This document shows positions 42,382 to 54,537 of a stretch of DNA of 64,000 bases, one piece after another. This DNA is from Asterias rubens (Eukaryota; Echinodermata; Asteroidea; Forcipulatida; Asteriidae). The notes beneath the pieces were generated by a model. That model was not told the DNA's origin, ran no database searches, and saw only the letters and a list, made by a program, of their open reading frames with translations. The DNA lies in contig NC_047064.1 of the NCBI RefSeq assembly GCF_902459465.1, positions 9,403,476 to 9,467,475 on the forward strand, in the 5' to 3' direction. Numbering within the stretch: position 1 is the first letter of the stretch; every line of letters starts with the position of its first letter. A program made the position numbers and the translations under genes.

Positions 42382-43715
42382 GTAATCATTGTTTACAATT
42401 ATGATAACCACCATTCATTGTAATCAAATGATCACATTTGTAAACACTGCAATCAGCATAACAGTTATAATGTCAACAATGTGACATTTCACATCCTCAA
42501 TACTTTTGAACTTTTGTCCAATAGCAAATAAACTTTTGAAGTACAATACCCATCCAGACACTTTTTACTGCCCAGATGGTTGAATACCCTAGCTAGCTTA
42601 GGCTGAGTAAAAAACAAACATGTTTCACGTCCAGGTTTTTCAAAAAAAGGAGGAAGAGGGGCTTTTAATTTTTTATTTCAATATGGCCGCCATTCTTTGT
42701 TAAAATGTCAAATATCCATTGTTTTTTCTACTGCTGAAATACACAAAACATAAATCAAACAATTTAGTCGAGGCATTCAGACAAGACATTCAGATTGTTT
42801 TTGCTGAGATCATTTTAAAATAACCCTATTTAAAACGAAAAAAGAAAAGAAAAATGTGCATTAAAAACAAAATAAAAAAGGAGGCGGCCTGTAAAAAGGA
42901 AGCGGGCAGGGACGCTAAACATGTTTCTTTTTAACTTGGCCTTATATCTTGAAAAATCTGCACCATGTTCAAAACAAAAACCACTTTTTACTATATCCAC
43001 CACCAGAATACTTAGTTAGTGAACTTGCATTATTTTCTATGTACATGTTTGAAATGTCACTGTACGGAGTAGTTAGAATGATTTGACTTAAAATGTTAAA
43101 GATACTAGGTCAGATTTTTGTCCCCAAACATTAACAAATAATTTTTTTTTAGTGAATGGTACGTATTTCAAAGAGTATCACCCGCTCTAACGAAAAAAAG
43201 TTTAACTTTTAATGGTCAGGAACCATGACAAAAATTAAAAACGTTTCTTATAAAACACATAAGAAATATTGTCGAGATTTGGACAAAAACTAATTTTGAG
43301 CACTTTATTTCATTGCTACATGTACTAATAATTGGCCGACTTTTTCGAGCAATGGCTCAAATGAAAGCTTGTAACTTTCTCGACCCCCTTCAAAATACCC
43401 ATTGAATTTTAAATCAAAATATTTTGTGTCAAATCGGCAAAAAATCTGACAGGCCATTTGTTGTTTTATCTCCCATAATTAGAAATTATCAATGACCATT
43501 TTCAATGTTCATGTAATACATGCATACTTACCTTTTGCTTTTGAAAAAGTTTTTGTTTGAATAAAGAAAAATGGGTTTAAATGGAGTGGATGTTTTAATA
43601 TGGGAAATAACATAAATAAAGTCATAAATTCAATTGTTTGGTCTGATTCCCATCGCATTAATACAAAGTCATGACAATGTTGACATGGAACCAGGCTAAA
43701 CAACATTTTGTCACA

Positions 43716-43855
43716 GGCCCTTTTCGAAACAACGGCTTCAGCTTTGGATTCGGCTTCAGGATCCGTCCTCTTGTCTGAAACCCTGAGCGCGTAAGCACGG
43801 GGCCAAGCTAGGCTAAGCTGAATCCAAAGCAGAAGCCGTGGTTTCGAAAAGGGCC
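43716..43855. mobile_element. Short MITE (GGCCCTTTTCGAAAC ends)
   Basis: 140 bp with inverted ends of about 35 bp (GGCCCTTTTCGAAACAACGG / CCGTGGTTTCGAAAAGGGCC). CpG-rich, hence probably a young insertion or recently active. Confidence 0.8.
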
Positions 43856-44007
43856 ATAGTAAAAGTTTCAAAACCCAGTCCTCGTGCCTGTTTAGTGCCA
43901 GCAAAATAAGCATTGCCCCCCAAAAAGTTTACTTAAAAAATAAATTGCCAATTCCCAATATTGCGAACTATGCAGAAATTTTGTATGATGGCGACGGTAT
44001 TACACCT

Positions 44008-44747
44008 GCCCCCGATTTCACGAAGCCCTGCGACGCGTCGCAAGTGCAAGTTGCGACCGGTTACACGTCGTAAGTTGCGATGCGTATGAAATCATTTTCA
44101 TCTAAGTTACGATGCGTTGGATACGTCGCAAGTTCCTTGACAACGAGGAAGAACACGTCGTAAGTGACGACTACCCATAGGGTCATCGTAAGAATGCGAT
44201 GTTTCATTTGTTTACGCACAAAATGCATGAAAGGACATAACAATTACCACATGTAACTTCCGTGAACCAATCGGGAAGACACTAGACAACAAATGGAAAT
44301 TTACCCTCCCCCCCCCCCAAAAAAAAAGGACGGGTAAAAAAGAAAAGAAAACAAACACACGCATAACAAACGAACACACACAAACTAAAACAACTAAACA
44401 AATAAATAATTATAAACCAAAAAACAAACAAAATACCTAAACACTATTCCGAAACGGTTGAGTGCAGTGTCTGCCATCTTGAATGAACTATAATACACGA
44501 CTTTTTCATGACCAAGTTGTACACAACATAAAACAGCCGCAGAACTTTAGCAGTTCATCCTCGTCCAAAGGGTTGTTTTTATTAAGAGTGAAAATAGTTT
44601 GTATTAGCGCGCGCTTACGACGTGTTTGGCATGTTTGGTGAAATGGATGGTGGAACTCGTCGCAGCCGCGACGTGTCTTAGGTCTGCGACGCATCACAAA
44701 CCCTACGATGCGTCGCTACTTGCGATGAGTTTCGTGAAATCGGGGGC
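44008..44747. mobile_element. Non-autonomous DNA element (GCCCCCGATTTCACGAA ends)
   Basis: About 740 bp with inverted ends of about 20 bp and subterminal GCGACGCGTCGCAAGTGCAA / TACGATGCGTCGCTACTTGC repeats, unusually CpG-dense. The inside has no long ORF. The subterminal motif repeats about eight times, like transposase binding sites. Confidence 0.75.
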
Positions 44748-45064
44748 TGAATAGTTATCCCAATGTCATAGAAAGTGATTACATATTAGTATGAATAATC
44801 AACAGAACAAGAACAACCACCAATTTTCTATGAACATGGAGCAATAATAGTAGAGTCTGTAAATGATTAAAGTGACGAAAATAGGTTAGATTAGTAAGTT
44901 GTTTAATGTTAACACAAGATAGACAAATTAGGTCAGCAGAGTCTAAGCTGAAAATAAAGGTACGTATGTGAAATTAGTAAAAGTGAAACTGAAAATCATG
45001 AAATGAATAATTGATAAACAGTTATAGAAAGGTTAGAAAACAGTTAGAAAATGACTTCTCCTAA

Positions 45065-45180
45065 AACTAGTATCGGACTAGGTTCGTTCTACTCCTAGAA
45101 CTATGAGGTTCGTTTGGCTATCGTCTCCCCGAGCAATAGCGGATCGAACCTCATGCTCATGAGTCATAGTTCTAGGAGTA
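45065..45180. mobile_element. Foldback MITE (CTCCTAGAACTATGAGG arms)
   Basis: Arms TACTCCTAGAACTATGAGG and CATAGTTCTAGGAGTA flank GGTTCG..GGCTATCG / AGCAATAGCGGATCGAACC. A 65-bp relative (CTCCTAGAACTAAGG..) lies at 51446-51509 in LSM7 intron 2. Confidence 0.75.
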
Positions 45181-45837
45181 GAAAATGACCAGGTTACAGA
45201 TTGCTTCACCTTACCAAACATACAAACATAGTCCAGTCGTGATCATTCAAGCTGGACTGGTCCACGTGGACCAGTCCCAGTCTAGAGGTCAAAGACAGAC
45301 AATTCCAAAACACAACAAAGGAGCAGGGAGGTAGAAACATTTTAATAGAATATCCACACACTTGACTTTGACTCGAGTCTACTTTTTTGACCAATTGGTG
45401 ATATTACTTAAAAGTTTTGTTTAATATAAAAAATAAAGCAAATCAATACCACATTACCAGCCGCTTACCATGCTTACAGTTACAGTTTTATGGTTAGAAT
45501 GTGATGCTTCAAATGGCAAACCACTTTCAAATAAACTATAACAATTAAAGTTATTCAAAACTTGGGAGATTTAGATTTTGAATGTTTCAGTTTTTGTTGT
45601 TGTTGTAGGGTATCAACAAATCATTGGCCACATTGCTCCATGGCCACACTCACCATGCTCACCACTTACACAAATGGGTCTTGAGGGATTTATGGAGTTT
45701 ATTTTGTCTTTGATCATAAAGTAGTACATTCAGTCAGGAGCATGATTCAGTAGAACAATGGATGGTGAAATCATGGAGGTAGAATTAGAATAAGAGTTAT
45801 GAACTTGTTGGACTGGATTTTTATTTTGTTCACTTAC

Positions 45838-46100
45838 CTTTTGGCTTTTGGCCAGCTAAACTTGCGCAGTTCGTGTCAACAAGAACGATTTATCTTAAAA
45901 TGTTACTTGAAATATTGAAGATAATACTGTCTATACTGAACACTGGTTGAGACTTCTTCTGTCCTTACTCTATGATCCGACGACTGAACAATCAAGTGAC
46001 CCAAATTACTCGGCGACTGCCGGCTAAAAACTACACGCATCACACACACAGTACACGCGGACTACGAATCGTGATGAAGATTTAATTTGTGCCGACTCGT
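45838..46100 (-). promoter_or_regulatory. Candidate CPT1 promoter and untranslated first exon
   Basis: On the minus strand a stretch ending in GCCAAAAG meets a consensus donor (GTAAGTG, 45837-45831). The 200-250 bp to its right holds more CpG and GC than the flanks, and no other gene start is near. This fits the 5' exon that the CPT1 start exon's acceptor demands. Another strong donor (AAAAG then GTAAGTATG) lies at 43531 but lacks a convincing acceptor. The start site itself cannot be seen. Confidence 0.35.
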
Positions 46101-46498
46101 TTTTGTTGAACGTTGAAGAAAAAGCACGTCAAAATATAAACAGCGCGCCGTGTGTAATCTGATGCGTGTGTTGGTTTAGAAGCCCCCCCTTTATTCATGG
46201 TCGATTCTTCTTTTTCGCTGGTTGCCAGTTGTAGTCGATCAAAGCATTAATCCGCGTGTACCCGTGAAACCAGAAGCAATTCCAAATTATAGTAGGGGTG
46301 TGTTTGGCCGGGAAAGTATGATTATGAAATTTGCAAAATGAACAACTTATATTGAAACTAACGTATCATGATGAGGCAAATATTTCGGAAATGGCTGAGT
46401 GATCATACAGAAATGAGAACAAATAGTAAGTGTAAATTTTATCGTGCAGCAACGGCCAATTAAATAAATTTAATGTGCTCCGCCCTCACCGCAACAAT

Positions 46499-46571
46499 GC
46501 CCGGTTAGCTCAGTCGGTAGAGCATGGGACTCTTAATCCCAGGGTCGTGGGTTCGAGCCCCACATCGGGCG
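46499..46571 (+). tRNA. tRNA-Lys-CUU: tRNA-Lys (anticodon CUU)
   Basis: A complete 73-base cloverleaf. The acceptor stem GCCCGGT/ATCGGGC pairs along all seven positions. The D arm is GCTCAGTCGGTAGAGC. The anticodon stem TGGGA/TCCCA encloses CTCTTAA with anticodon CTT. The T arm is GTGGGTTCGAGCCCCAC. Internal A and B boxes are intact, and the discriminator base is G. There is no intron and no encoded CCA. This is a true gene, unlike the tRNA-like SINE heads elsewhere in the window. Confidence 0.97.
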
Positions 46572-46896
46572 CGCATATTTTTATTTTATCTTTATCGTTT
46601 TGTTACTTGCTATCGAAATTATTTAATCTTATATTATGCAATAATATTAATACATTCGATTTATCCTTTGCGGAAGCATACCCCATATTATGAATATACA
46701 CGTGTCCTTGAAGGAGGCAGTTCTATCTACTCATTTCGCTCACATAAACACATTCTTCTTATAAAGTACTAGTGAAGTGTCCTCTGTCCTGCCCCCAATA
46801 GTTGGCTCCGCTCCCTATTTAAAAAGTTGAATATCTGGTTCACTTTGATATGGATATACAGTATGTACAATCCTGGATGTCTCATGATTCTGTTTT

Positions 46897-47037
46897 ACCC
46901 ATACACCGATGTGTTAATAGCACTGTATACTCGGTACTTTGCCAAAGTCCTGTGAAAAAATATCACAGGCATGTTACACCGGTGTACTAGGGAAGTACTT
47001 AGTATACAGTGCTAACACACATCGGTGTATGGGTAAA
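46897..47037. repeat. Palindromic SINE relic
   Basis: ACCCATACACCGATGTGTTA and TAACACACATCGGTGTATGG are the outer arms, with TGTATACTCGGTACTT / AAGTACTTAGTATACA inside. The middle GTGAAAAAATATCACAGGCA is the body of the 25190 SINE. It looks like two SINE ends joined head to head. Confidence 0.7.
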
Positions 47038-47651
47038 AAAACAAAATTAATATTCATTATCCCCGATGCAAACTTAGCACCTTTTATATCTGTTTTTATT
47101 TTCATCAAGTATTATTGAGAGCTTGAAAACGCCATAATTTGCAGAATTTGAAAGAAAGGCTCTGTATAAACTTTACCCAATAAATGTGCAGACAATGGTA
47201 AAATCTCCTAGCTATAGTTTGCATGTGCTACAAAAATTATAGAGTAATGAAAAGACATAATATGAGGAAGACAAAAAACAAAGCGTTTTGTACATGACAG
47301 CCTCCAACATAAAGATGCTCTTTATTTTTGTGTATCACAAACAACAAAATGAGAATTATGTTACACTTATAAAGTACTTTGTATGTGGCAAAATACAACC
47401 ATAGTAAACTCATGAATACATTTTGATTCTATGTGGTGTATAACTTGAATGTTTCTGGTGAAGGAAATAAATGGGATAATTTCAATACAAACAATTCACT
47501 CCACAGCTATTTCATAGAAAAAAGAAAAAAAGCGACATTAGAAAATACACAGCCTCTGTCGAGACAAAGGGGGGAGGAAGGGAATTAGGGGTGGAGGGAG
47601 GTTGATTTTATGGAAACAAAAGATATGCAACACTTTCATTGAAAATTGTAT

Positions 47652-47980
47652 TTAAAGCCATTATACACTTTCGGAACAGAAAACAAAAAAAAGTTCACAG
47701 ATTTAAAAATAACTTATGGGGTTTACAGAAGGTAATGGTGAATGACTTCCCTTGAAATATTATTCCATGAAATGCTGTACTTTTTGAGAAAACCTTAAAA
47801 CAATTATCAATCTCGATATCGAGAATTACGGATTTATTGGGTTTTCCTGTTATTTTCTCCTGACTCCGATGACCGATTGAGCCTAAATTTTCACAGGTTT
47901 GTTATTTTATATATAAGTTGTGATACACGAAACGGGGCCTTTGGACAATACTGTTTACCGAAATAGTCCAATGGCTTTAA
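47652..47980 (-). mobile_element. Family B MITE
   Basis: Ends AAAGCCATTATACACTTTCGG and TAGTCCAATGGCTTT, with the CATGTCATGACACGG block deleted. Confidence 0.85.
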
Positions 47981-48550
47981 AAACAAATTAACTTGTATTT
48001 GACTTTGGTTCATGTATAAAATGGGCAGATGGAATGCACAGATTGAACACCACCTAAATGACCACCAAAATGAAATCAAGAATTGTCATAAAAAACAAAT
48101 TCTAAATAGGGCTCAAATTTTATACTGGACCACGGGCCTGAGGTGATATCAGTGTTGGGCCAGTAAACTCAAGACAGGATAAATCCAGTTGTCTCATTTT
48201 TTTTCTCTTGGATCAATGCCTTTTCTCAAAAGTATGATGTACAAAACAAGAGATAAATCTTCTAAAAGTTTGTTGAAAAGTCAAGTTAAAATGTTATTTG
48301 TATTGTTTCCATCTCACAACAATGTAAATTATCTATTTTCGTATGCTGTTGTATTCTTCTCAAGTCAAATCAATAAAAAAAGCAACAAGCAAAGTACCAC
48401 ATAAACAATTCTACCACTAAACACTACCTAAGATCAACTTCCCATGATAGAAATGTATTTACATTATAATTTACAACAGCTCCGTGTCGCCCACTGCATC
48501 CATGCTTGTTCTTGCCCTAGTTCTGAACAATGTATATCAGTGAGTTCTAC

Positions 48551-48655
48551 TCAGCCAAAGCTCAGCCCAAGATTAGCCCAAGCTTAGCCCAAAGCTCAGC
48601 CCAAGTTTAGCCCAAGCTTTGCACAAGCTTGGCCCAAGCTTAGCCCAAGCTTCTG
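48551..48655. repeat. Minisatellite downstream of LSM7
   Basis: About nine diverged units of GCCCAAGCTTA (10-12 bp, variants CCCAAAGCTCA, CCCAAGATTA). Read with LSM7 it lies 110 bp past the stop and may be part of its 3' UTR. Confidence 0.85.
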
Positions 48656-48767
48656 AGCTATTCACACAGAAATGTGTGTTACAGAGCCTAATATGTTCAC
48701 TCTCTAAAAATGGTCCTCCAGTACATAACCATAAGTTCATAGGTGTCGGCGAGCAGGTCAAGATGTG

Positions 48768-51700
48768 TCAACCCTCTTGTTGAACGAAGGGGTTCGCTAT
48801 CTGTTCCATTCCATCGGCCGGACAAATGAGAACGACGGACGTTCCTCTGCACACGACAAGACCGATATCACGAGTGTCTTCAGTCAGCTTATAGGGATCA
48901 TCAGGATCTGAATAAAAACAAGTGTGAAATAATGGTTTGCAATTTAAGATAAATAAGGTATAAGGTGTATGACACACCCACAAACATGTCTGTGTTGCAG
49001 TCACTGTGTGCACATTTCTTTGTTCTGTACACTTGACAGAAGTCATAAATTCAATATTACACATTCAAACCAGGAACCTATAACAAAAGAGGACAATAGG
49101 GTCCAAGATTCTGGAAAGTTCCACAGTTGGAACATGTACAAAACCAACGGGAGCTGTTGCCCAAAAGTATAAACATAATAGGAGTCTAAACAGAAGAGGG
49201 ACCATAGGAGGTCCATGACTGCAGGCTTGTGTGTGTGTGGACGTAAGTAGTCCACGCAGTGTTTCAAGTCCCTACATTGTGTGAACTTCTTTTGTTTGCA
49301 AGTCCACACTTTGTTTTTGGTGTTTAAACACACACAGTCCTGATACTTCATGGGGGCAACACAGGCAATTGCCTCCATTGTCCCTTGTTGTTGTCTTGGT
49401 ACCCCTTAAAAAGGTTATAATAGAAAAGTCCCCATATAATTACCTCTTACCAAAGAAAATGCCTTGGTGCCCCTGCTCTTTAAAAATGACACATTACCCC
49501 ATAGTTAGGGTTAGTAATGAGGCAAAAGTAGTAATAGACACAGCCATGACAGTACTAAAGTTATAAATAGCTCAAAAAATAGTGGTTTAATGTTTGTACA
49601 TATAACTTTTAGTACAAGGTTTGGAATTGGACACCTGAAATACAATAAATCTAAGCAAAACACTAGACTAATTCAGTTAGGTTTACCAGACCAACGCACA
49701 AACTACTGGCCCTAGAACAGTTGTCCAGTGGGCCCTTGAAGGGTTTTTGGAAATAGCACCCTGGAAACAATGGAATGACTATTAGATTATTGGATTTAAC
49801 AGAATAGGTAAAACTAAACGACCCTTTCATTAATCCCTCAGGTAGCCAAGGTTTATGAAAAAATACTATGTGAGCAGATTTTTTCCCATGTTCGACCTGC
49901 GATTTCTGAGCAACAGCACGGTTTTGTCTCTGGAAGGGGTTGTTCCACAAACCTTACTTCCTTTTTACTGGAGGCATACCGTGCTGTTGATCAGAGAGAG
50001 CAGTTAGATGTTATATATACTGATTTTTCCAAGGCATTTGATCGAGTCAACCATGATTTTCTCTTAATTCCTTTCGTGGTCAGGTTTTGAATGTCATATC
50101 CTCTTCCAGTAACTAATGTATACATGTATTTACAGTGTTTTGTTTTATTTTATTTGGTATTGTTTACATCGATTTTATTTTTTATTTTTTATTTTTTTCC
50201 CTCGTCTTTTTATCGATTATTCTGTTTATAATTTAATGTAGGCTTTTGCTTTTAAAATTTATTTTAAATATATTTTCACAGTCATTCATGGTGGTCTGTT
50301 TCTGTTCCCTATTTTATTTTACTTTATCTTCAACGTATGCTTTAATTTTCTTTCCTAAGATGATTCTATTTTAATTGTTAACTTTGTACATATCAGATTG
50401 TTTTTATATAGGCTATATGAATATTTCTTGTTCTTTTTGTTTTGTATCCTTTCCTGTAAACGGCGCCTCGTCCGCTGTTGGTTTGGTCAATAAATATAAT
50501 ATAATAAAACAATGTGATCCCTTTTCCCTCATAATACATTTGTGTGTGTATGGATCCACAGCTGAACTATAATCACTGTAGTACTGATTTTACCTCTTAG
50601 ATATTCTGATGTTCCATCCAACACAAGGTTTAACAAAGGATCAAACCCCTTGAGAATTCCAGTAACTGAAATGATAACAAAACAAAGATAAATAATATCG
50701 ATAAAATTGATCAATCAACATTTAGGGGTTTTGGTCACACAGGTCAATTTTGTCAATTTTGTATAGGCAACTTGGAGGCAAACAACTGCAACGCTTGCTA
50801 CAAAGGACCACTAAGTAGCAAAAGGAGTAATTTTCGGAGAAAGTCTTACCATCCCAAATATAAAATAATTTAACATTCAAATGTGAATACCTTTCTTCTT
50901 GGAATTGCCTGGAAGTAGTTGCCTGTAAATTGCACAATTTTTTTTTAAAGGTCAAAGAAAATTAAAGCTGCTACCTCTTGCTCTTTCACGTCGTCACTAG
51001 TTTGCCCTCAAAATAGAATGGTGTCTTGATCTCGTGTGGACGGTTTACAATTTAGCATCAACCTGTTTGCATCTACAGGTGTTCTTGAGTTGTGAAATGG
51101 ATCGCCGTTTCTGGTTGTTGTTTGAAGGTCAAAGTGTTCCATTATTGGGTGCGTCGGATTAGCTTCCCTGTGTTGACCCGCGGTGCTCACTTGGGTGAGC
51201 CCCTGACAAGAGCTAATGGAATGATCACTCACCCTTTTTGTGGTGGCGGCATGCACCTGGGGCCAGCCCCAAGTGACCCACTCCACAAGCAGGGCACTTT
51301 AGGCTTACCCAGGTGAGCCCCTGGAATGATGTCAAAGCTATTCGAACGTACCGGGGGAAGACCAGGGACGACACAGGAAAGCTAATCGAACACACCCAGA
51401 GCTCTTTGGTGTAAGGGACATGGACCAAGAACTAACATTATCAAACTCCTAGAACTAAGGTTTGTCTGGCAATAGTGGAACAAACTTCTTAGTTCTAGAA
51501 GGAGTTAGATTAATATCGTAGCCTTAAATCAATGAATCAATTTACCTTCACGCCCACCCTGGAATTTCACCCTTGTTGGTTTGTCAATGTATTTGGATAA
51601 ATCCAAAATACTCTCCTTCTTCTTCTTCTCTTGCTGTGAAGGCAACAATATTTTATAAAAAATAAAAAAAAAATAAAAATGAACAAATCAATGACACTTT

Positions 51701-53024
51701 TCACTAACAAACCAACAAGTCATTCTTAAATAATAAGCTTTCCGACACATGTTGTTCTAAATGTATAAATACTAGTTATATATTTATAAACATCAAACAT
51801 TAACAAATGGAAAACAAACATTATTAATCAAAATTAATATAAATATCCATAACTTTTGTGATGATCATTTGTTAAGTAAGTTAATTGTTAATTAAGACAA
51901 CTTTACATTAATTAAGAGAGTAGAATTAGCTATTGCAAACAACTTACCATTAAAGGACCATTAAATATGATCTAAAATAAAATAGTCTAAACATCCTGAC
52001 GTCCGACGACAAAAACATCAGACTCGGGCCATTAATAACTATTGTTTTTAACTTGACTTTACTCATACATGGAGCAATCTTTGTACCTTACTGTTACGTT
52101 TACACTTTAAATATAACACACACAAAATGATTAAAACCAAGAGAAAAATCTCTTTGGACCGCCTTAACTTAAACACCTTTTAAAAGCAAAGTAGGGGAGA
52201 TTATGTAGATAGAATGAAGGGGAAACAATTTCCACATCCTGCCACCACCACTGTCTTTACTTTTTCACTCATTTTTAGTTTTACATTCAAATTACCAATT
52301 ACTAACAAAAAGGATAATCTTTTTAGAGTCTTGTTTAAATTTAGTTTTTAGGTAAACTGGATAAACTTTTCCTAAATTATGGGTGCCTTCCGTTCGTTTA
52401 GCTTTCCTGGGTCAACCCCGGTCTGCCCGGTATGATCGAATAGGTCACTTGGGGGTGACCTGAGGTACATGCCGTCACCCCGAGAGGCAAGAGTGATCAT
52501 TCAATTACCTCTTGTCAGGGGCTCACCCTAGTAAGCACTGCGGGATGACACCGGGAAGGTTATCGAACGCACCCAGTATTAGGCCGTGTCCGAATGGGCG
52601 ACTTCGGCTACAGCTACGGCTAGGGCGCCCGCGTCTGCCTATCCTTCAACACTGACAGACGCGCTGATCTAGCCGTAGTAGCTGTAGCCGAAGTCACCAA
52701 TTCGGACACAGCCTAAGTATCTAATTTTAATTTACCTCAACAATGGAGATATCCTTTTTTTGTAAAAAAAAATAGTGAACAAGTGGTGGCGCCCTTCCCA
52801 TTTTATTACGACGGAAAATTATCCATCCAAGTTCATGCATTGACACTGAAGAAGGTAGAAATCATCACCTTTTCATTTGTTATGATCCTAAAATGATCAA
52901 TGGTCTCTTGATTAAAGATGCATAAAAGGAGAAATGAGTGGGGTGTTTGAAACTAAACTGGTCTGACTCAGTGACTGTCTATATAAAAACCACAAACAAA
53001 ACATGATTTCACACTCACCGCCAT
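48768..53024 (-). CDS. LSM7: U6 snRNA-associated Sm-like protein LSm7
   Basis: Member of the heptameric LSm2-8 ring that binds the 3' end of U6 snRNA in the nucleus, and of the LSm1-7 ring that promotes decapping and mRNA decay in the cytoplasm. Coding exons: 53024-53019 (only Met-Ala), 51633-51546, 50665-50594, 48907-48768. Phases close to 306 nt, 101 residues (human 103). After a lysine-rich start (QEKKKKESILDL), the Sm1 part has VKFQGGRE and GFDPLLNLVLDG. The Sm2 motif is LVVCRGTSVVLICP, and the protein ends in NPFVQQEG. The vertebrate Ala-Ser after GGRE is Val-Thr here. Intron 1 carries several MITEs, intron 2 carries one, and intron 3 carries a LINE fragment. Confidence 0.95.
49842..50090 (+). 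mobile_element. LINE reverse transcriptase fragment
   Basis: In one 82-codon frame it encodes AKVYEKILCEQIF, then QQHGFVSGRGCSTNLTSF and the RT core VIYTDFSKAFDRVNHDFLL, as in Jockey/CR1-type elements. A stop at 50088 and an abrupt change to T-rich 3' UTR show a large internal deletion. The matching tail ends near 50510 in (ATA)n. It lies in LSM7 intron 3, opposite to the gene. Confidence 0.8.
50091..50511 (+). mobile_element. 3' UTR and tail of the same LINE
   Basis: T-rich sequence ending in CGGCGCCTCGTCCGCTGTTG, GGTCAATAAA and a short ATA repeat, a normal non-LTR end. Confidence 0.6.
51147..51397. mobile_element. MITE with GGGTGCGTYCGAT-type ends
   Basis: Left end GGGTGCGTCGGATTAGCTTCC and right end AAAGCTAATCGAACACACCC. 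Interior GGTGCTCACTTGGGTGAGCC and GGGGCCAGCCCCAAGTGACCC repeats are GC-rich. In LSM7 intron 2; sister of 52381-52574. Confidence 0.8.
52381..52574. mobile_element. MITE with GGGTGCCTTCCGTTCG end
   Basis: Ends GGGTGCCTTCCGTTCGTTTA and GGTTATCGAACGCACCC. The interior shares GGGGTGACCTGAGG and AGGGGCTCACCC with the 51147 element. Confidence 0.8.
52580..52715. mobile_element. MITE with TAGGCCGTGTCCGAAT ends
   Basis: Inverted ends of about 45 bp (TAGGCCGTGTCCGAATGGG / AATTCGGACACAGCCTA, then GACTTCGGCTACAGCTAC). AGTAT flanks both sides (52575-52579 and 52716-52720), a 5-bp target duplication. Confidence 0.85.
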
Positions 53025-53469
53025 GTTGCTGAACAAGTAAATATGCGCATGCGAGCCACTCAAGAAGTAAAACACATCGGGTAGGGGTAGTAAAAACCTA
53101 CAGGGTCCCAGGCAGGCTACTGTAAAATATCATGGCGTAGAATTTTGAACAATTAATGTTTTTAATTTAACTATTTATTTCTAATGACTGTTGAATGTCA
53201 CAGCATCATCATCATGAAAAATGAAAAAAATATAGTACAGGAACACAAATTAAATTGTCAACAGCACTTTCAAATTATAAGCAATTTTTTGTTGCAGTTG
53301 TTTAATTTTTTCTATCAACGTTTTCTGTTTAGTTGAAAGCAATTAATTATATCAGTCAATAAAGAAATTGATCAAAATATTTCTGCAAATATTTCTGCAA
53401 GAGTTGAAAGCATAAAAACAAACGAAATCTCAAACAAAATACGCGAGTCATACAGGAACATAAAATATC

Positions 53470-54040
53470 TCCAATCCACGGGTCCACGTTAACCGGCCGG
53501 CGATCCCACGCTACGTACAAGGCGAATGGGATTTGCTCCGGCGGCGCACACCGCCGTGTACGTTGAATATACCGCTATTTCTGCATAGGCGCGCCGGTTG
53601 GAATTCCATTCGTTTGTACACGGATTCCGGCCGGCGGTTCGGCCATAAATATCTTCCAATCTGCGATTACAGATGACCCGATCTGCATGCGCTGAATGGA
53701 TGCGAAGGTACAACGTATAAAAACTCTCATATACCGGGTTCAACCGCAATTAGACTATCGCAATTCTCTACTGTACAAAAGCAATGGTTGATATTTCTCC
53801 GTTTTAGGGGATCGGGGGCAAGCGTTTCGATACAACGAACAATTTGATTCGCTTGTTTGCTGGCCGACTGACATCGCATTTCGGAAGCTCTGTTTCGTGT
53901 TCAGTGTGTGCATTGAGGGGATTCGATACGAGGGTCGCCGAGTGTTGAAAGGGATGGGAAGATGGGAATCGAATAAAATATCCCAAGTTGATTTGATTCT
54001 TGTTTTTGAGAATACTGATGCACAATGATACAATAACATT
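53470..54040. other. CpG-rich block of unknown nature
   Basis: Rich in CpG (GGCCGGCG, GGCGCGCCGG, CGGCGGCGCACACCGCC) in an otherwise CpG-poor region. Two overlapping minus-strand frames (53489-53749, 53755-54039) are open but match nothing I know. It starts about 450 bp to the right of the LSM7 start codon. It could be an unmethylated regulatory island, a decayed exon or a transposon piece. Confidence 0.35.
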
Positions 54041-54537
54041 AAGTCTTCATGATTTTCAAGCAGTGTTCAGTATGACAGTGGAGGCAAATAATAATTGTTG
54101 AAACGAATTATGGTACAAGTAATTACAATTTGATTAGGGAAGGACATGCACTTGTATTTATTACAACTATTTGGTCAGAAGCGCACATAGACATGCTGCT
54201 TTCTTATTGGTTTGTGTTTGTTATTGCACTAAACGGAGCGATTAGTTAATTAAAAAAAATTCTCTCATATAAAATGGTAAAGTTTTTTACAGGTGCAAAT
54301 TATAGGTGCAAATTTTGACATACATATATTATTCTCACTTATACATGCTCAGATTGTACATGCACTTTATGATGCATGGTTTTGCCACATTATTATTATT
54401 TTTTTCAAAGTGGGTCTGCTTTATTTGGGGCTTTATTTCTTAGTAGCTTTGTTATATCAATGTTAATTATTATTAGTGATTTACTACTTTTAGTGGTTTT
54501 ATTAAAAATCTTAAAGCATTGATCATTCTTTCACTCC

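Noticed and set aside
43509-43913. 134-codon frame on the minus strand
   Set aside because: Covers a short MITE (43716-43855) and AT-rich flanks; no family similarity and no splice context, though a strong GTAAGT donor occurs at 43531.
48573-48761. Protein with AWAKLG repeats
   Set aside because: Simple translation of the GCCCAAGCTTA minisatellite; no start context and it lies in the LSM7 3' flank.
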